DNA from: Mrakia gelida
Taxonomy: Eukaryota; Basidiomycota; Tremellomycetes; Cystofilobasidiales; Mrakiaceae
DNA length: 64,000 nt
Reading direction: 5' to 3'
Assembly (NCBI GenBank): GCA_024345305.1
Contig: BRON01000011.1
Location: forward strand, 744,001-808,000
In this document: one piece after another, positions 61,370 through 64,000 of the stretch
Layout: each line of letters starts with the position of its first letter
Position numbering within the stretch: the stretch's first letter is position 1
Translations under genes and position numbers: made by a program
The notes under the pieces: generated by a model
The model's input: the letters and a program-made list of their open reading frames with translations, nothing else
What the model was told of the DNA's origin: nothing
Database searches by the model: none

Positions 61370-63923
61370 AGTGTCCAGCGTGTCCCTCAGGAGATTCATC
61401 GAAGAGGCTCGCACGAGACCTGTAAAGATCGTTTCGACGCGTCTGCACCAAGCTCGAAACCTGCTCTTGAGGTTGATTCAGCTTGATCCAGACGTGCTTG
61501 GAGCAGCGACCTACAGGGGGTATCCGAGACCGGATCCAGCCGAGCGGAGGAGAGGAGGGGGGCGAAGTAAACGGAGGAAAATGAGGGCTTGGAAGATGAA
61601 AAAGGAGACGAACCCAAGGAGACTTGATCTCTGAGCATCGCCAGTTCTCAAGACACATCCCTCCAGGAGGATAGGCTAGTAGCGAACTGGTTTGTTCCGC
61701 GAACAAGCAAGACGGCTCCGAGGGTCTCCTTCGACTCTTGAGTCGTCGTGCGCAGGGCGAAACGCCGACCATCAGATCTCAGCCGTTTCCGACCTCCCTC
61801 CTCGGACACAACATCGCACCTGAGTTGCATACGGATCTGGTGTTGATGTGAGTCCAGGGTGAGGGAGGAAGGGAACAGCTGATCTATCTATATCGACGTC
61901 GGTGACGCGACGCGTGACACTCGAGCTCGACTCGGACTGAAGGAAAGAACGGACGATGATGAGAGGGGAGAGCGCCAGAGCAAGAAAGAAGAGGACATCG
62001 GTGAAACGGAAGACATAAAAAGAGGGAGAAGCTCTGAGGACGTTCGGCTTGCTCGACGGAGACGCGACTTGACAAGCGTATCGCACTCCGTCGGAAGAAA
62101 CGAAGGCTGAGAGCAAAACCCTCCAGGCTCCCCTTCTGAAAGCTTACAACCTGGAGGACTCCCATCGAAGGGAGCGAAAACGTGGAACTAGACGAAGGAG
62201 AAGGGGTGAAGTCGACTGCGAAAAGTCCTCCCGCCCCTCTTCTGCCTCCAACGCCTCACGTTTCCGCTCATCCTCGATGGTCGGTATGTTTCTACTCCGT
62301 CAATCGTCCTCCCATTCTGACCCTCGAGGAACGAGCTGGAACGCAGCAGGTTCACCTTGCGGAGATTGAGCCTGCTGGTTCGACGACGCGTCTCGCGAAG
62401 GAGAAAAGACGGAGGGAAGGAAGAAAGATAGGATGCGAACGCGAGATCGAAGATGAAGATGGGATAAAGAGAAGCAGATGAGGGACGTCGAAAGTGTGAG
62501 AAGGAAAAAAGAAAGAAGGAAGCGTGAAGCTGTACGAACGTTACTGACGTCTCGACGCCTCGTCGCATCGAAGATCTGACGCTCGCTCGTCGACGCCGGT
62601 GGGCCTCTTCGGGAGGAAACGAGCCCATCAGCGGCGATCGCGAACGCTCAGATCAGCTGAGCTGGATGTACGGGACTCAAGGACGAAAAGGAAGACGCAC
62701 ACAAGACGAAGCGGGAGGAAAAACAATGGTCGATCCAACTCTGAAGACCTGAGGGCCGAGATCAGCTCTGGGCTAAGCCCCCTCCTTGATGGAAGCAGAC
62801 CCAAAGCTTTCTTCGGTCGATAAGGCCATCTGTCAGGACGAACAAACCTCGAAGACAGCCTTTTTGTCACGAAGTCACTCGACGCGTCGTCGTCTCGTTC
62901 GACATCACGTCATCCTCTCACACCCTTCTCGGATCCTCCTCAAGATCCCTACTAACGCAGCTCGAGCAACTTGTTTCCTGGTTGCAGGAAAAAGAGGCAA
63001 GAGCTGGCGGGGGATTAGGAAGTTGAGGAGGGTCGAGAGAAAGGGAAAGACACGTCGTCGTCGTTTCCGACACGAGAGATGGGTTGGAGAGAAGGAAGAG
63101 AGAAGAGAAAGAGAGGGAGTCGAGGGAGATGAGGGGGAAGAACATCGAGATTGATCCAAGAGGGAACGAGGAAGGAAGAGGAAAAGGATAGAGGGAGAGG
63201 GAGAGAAGACGAGTGAAAGTAAGCGACCAGCGTGGCGAGGCAACGCTCTGATCCTTCCAACCTCCCGCGGGAATCAATCTCTTCCATTCCAAGATCGACT
63301 TCTTCGAGAAGGTTGAGGCACATCAGAGCACTCGATCCGCCACCACATCAGGATCCCGAGCGAAACTCGTGAGGAGGTGAACCGACGCGTCTGCAACGAA
63401 ATCGAACGACTCAGCACCGAGTGTCGAGTCGATGCAGACTTCCGATCCGCACTCCCCACGGGAGTCAATATGAAGGATTTGACAGAATTTTTAGATGGGC
63501 GATAGAGGGAGGAAGGAAGAGGAAGAAAGAGAAGGATGGAGGGAACTGACGCGACGCGACGCGAGAAGACCCGTCTGCTGAGGCATCCTGTTCCTGTCTC
63601 CTCGATTCAGATGAGAAAGCCGTCAGGCGATCATCTATGGAGGAGAGACAAGGACACAAACGAGCAGGTCGACCAATCTCGAGCGTGGAGGCGACGAGTC
63701 TCGAACCTCACTCGTTCGACGTCCGAGTCCCTCGCTCGTTCAAGCAACGAGACTTCTTCGACTCCCCAGCTCTGCACGGCACGACTTCCCAAGCAAGCAT
63801 CGATATCCCAGCAGAACATGACACAATTCGCCTGCTGAGGTGGATTGAAGCCGAGGGAAGAAGTGCGAGGTGGAGGAGGATGAGGGTTTGGATGAGATGG
63901 AGGGAGAGGGAAAGGAGATGAAG

Positions 63924-63926
<3 letters not shown>
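61370..63926 (+). repeat. Right arm of the 2.6-kb inverted repeat
   Basis: This is the mirror of 42391-44970, reading the unknown gene on the + strand. The block SLRRFIEEARTRPVKIV (61381 onward) aligns with SLREFLEEARTRPVEVV in the left arm. HVSAHPRWS, EIEPAGSTTR, SETREEVNRRVCNEIERL and GRPISSVEATSLEPHSFDV also align. In the last block the right arm has a six-base in-frame insertion (DVRVPRSF against DVPRSF), which hints at past protein-coding constraint. A GTAAGC donor near 63211 stands where the left arm has GTGAGT. Stop codons and frame breaks elsewhere prevent one intact model. The arm seems to run to the (GA)n tract and perhaps beyond the window. Confidence 0.7.

Positions 63927-63968
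<42 letters not shown>
63927..63968. repeat. (GA)n microsatellite
   Basis: About 42 bases of nearly perfect GA repeat lie close to the right edge of the window. The left repeat arm ends in a shorter (CT)n tract in the mirrored place, so the tract belongs to the repeat unit. Confidence 0.85.
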
Positions 63969-63971
<3 letters not shown>

Positions 63972-64000
63972 TAGGGGAGGCGGAAGATAGAAGAGAAAGA

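Overview
This window looks like a chromosomal segment from an intron-rich basidiomycete fungus, most likely a yeast or smut relative; I would lean to Pucciniomycotina with low confidence. The reasons are eukaryote-only gene families (NOP58, SMC3, coatomer epsilon, PNS1), up to 22 exons per gene, introns mostly under 100 bases, GTNNGT donors (GTGAGT, GTTCGT, GTACGT, GTCAGT), a CTGAC branch point, CAG/TAG acceptors and very short intergenic gaps. No bacterial, phage, CRISPR, rRNA or tRNA feature was seen. Nearly all gene models below were rebuilt by hand by splicing, with reading phase checked across each junction; the models are not supported by RNA or by database searches.

Layout. 1-16 kb holds housekeeping genes: a Zn2Cys6 regulator (-), NOP58 (-), a SEC14-type lipid-transfer protein (-), cohesin SMC3 (+) and a D-2-hydroxyacid dehydrogenase (+). 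16.4-28.7 kb contains an inverted duplication: a head-to-head MYND/F-box gene pair at 16.4-19.6 kb and its mirror image at 25.6-28.7 kb, enclosing a divergent pair of conserved genes, coatomer epsilon (-) and a DDT/WHIM chromatin protein (+). 29-39.4 kb holds a large PPR-like mitochondrial protein (+), a third F-box paralogue (+), mitochondrial aspartate aminotransferase (-) and thiamine pyrophosphokinase (+). A fourth, intact F-box paralogue (-) sits at 39.7-41.4 kb.

42.4-45.0 kb and 61.4-64.0 kb are the two arms of a second inverted repeat of about 2.6 kb, each carrying diverged remains of an unrecognised intron-bearing gene and ending in a (GA)n tract. They flank a 16.4-kb block with an alpha/beta hydrolase (+), an ion-channel-like membrane protein (-), an 869-residue low-complexity protein (+), the choline-transporter-like PNS1 (-) and a disordered protein (-).

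The housekeeping genes share no single pathway. The accessory signal of the window is the F-box/MYND family: four F-box paralogues in different states of decay, two with MYND partners across a shared promoter. The palindrome CGACGCGTCG is scattered through introns and gaps far more often than chance would give.
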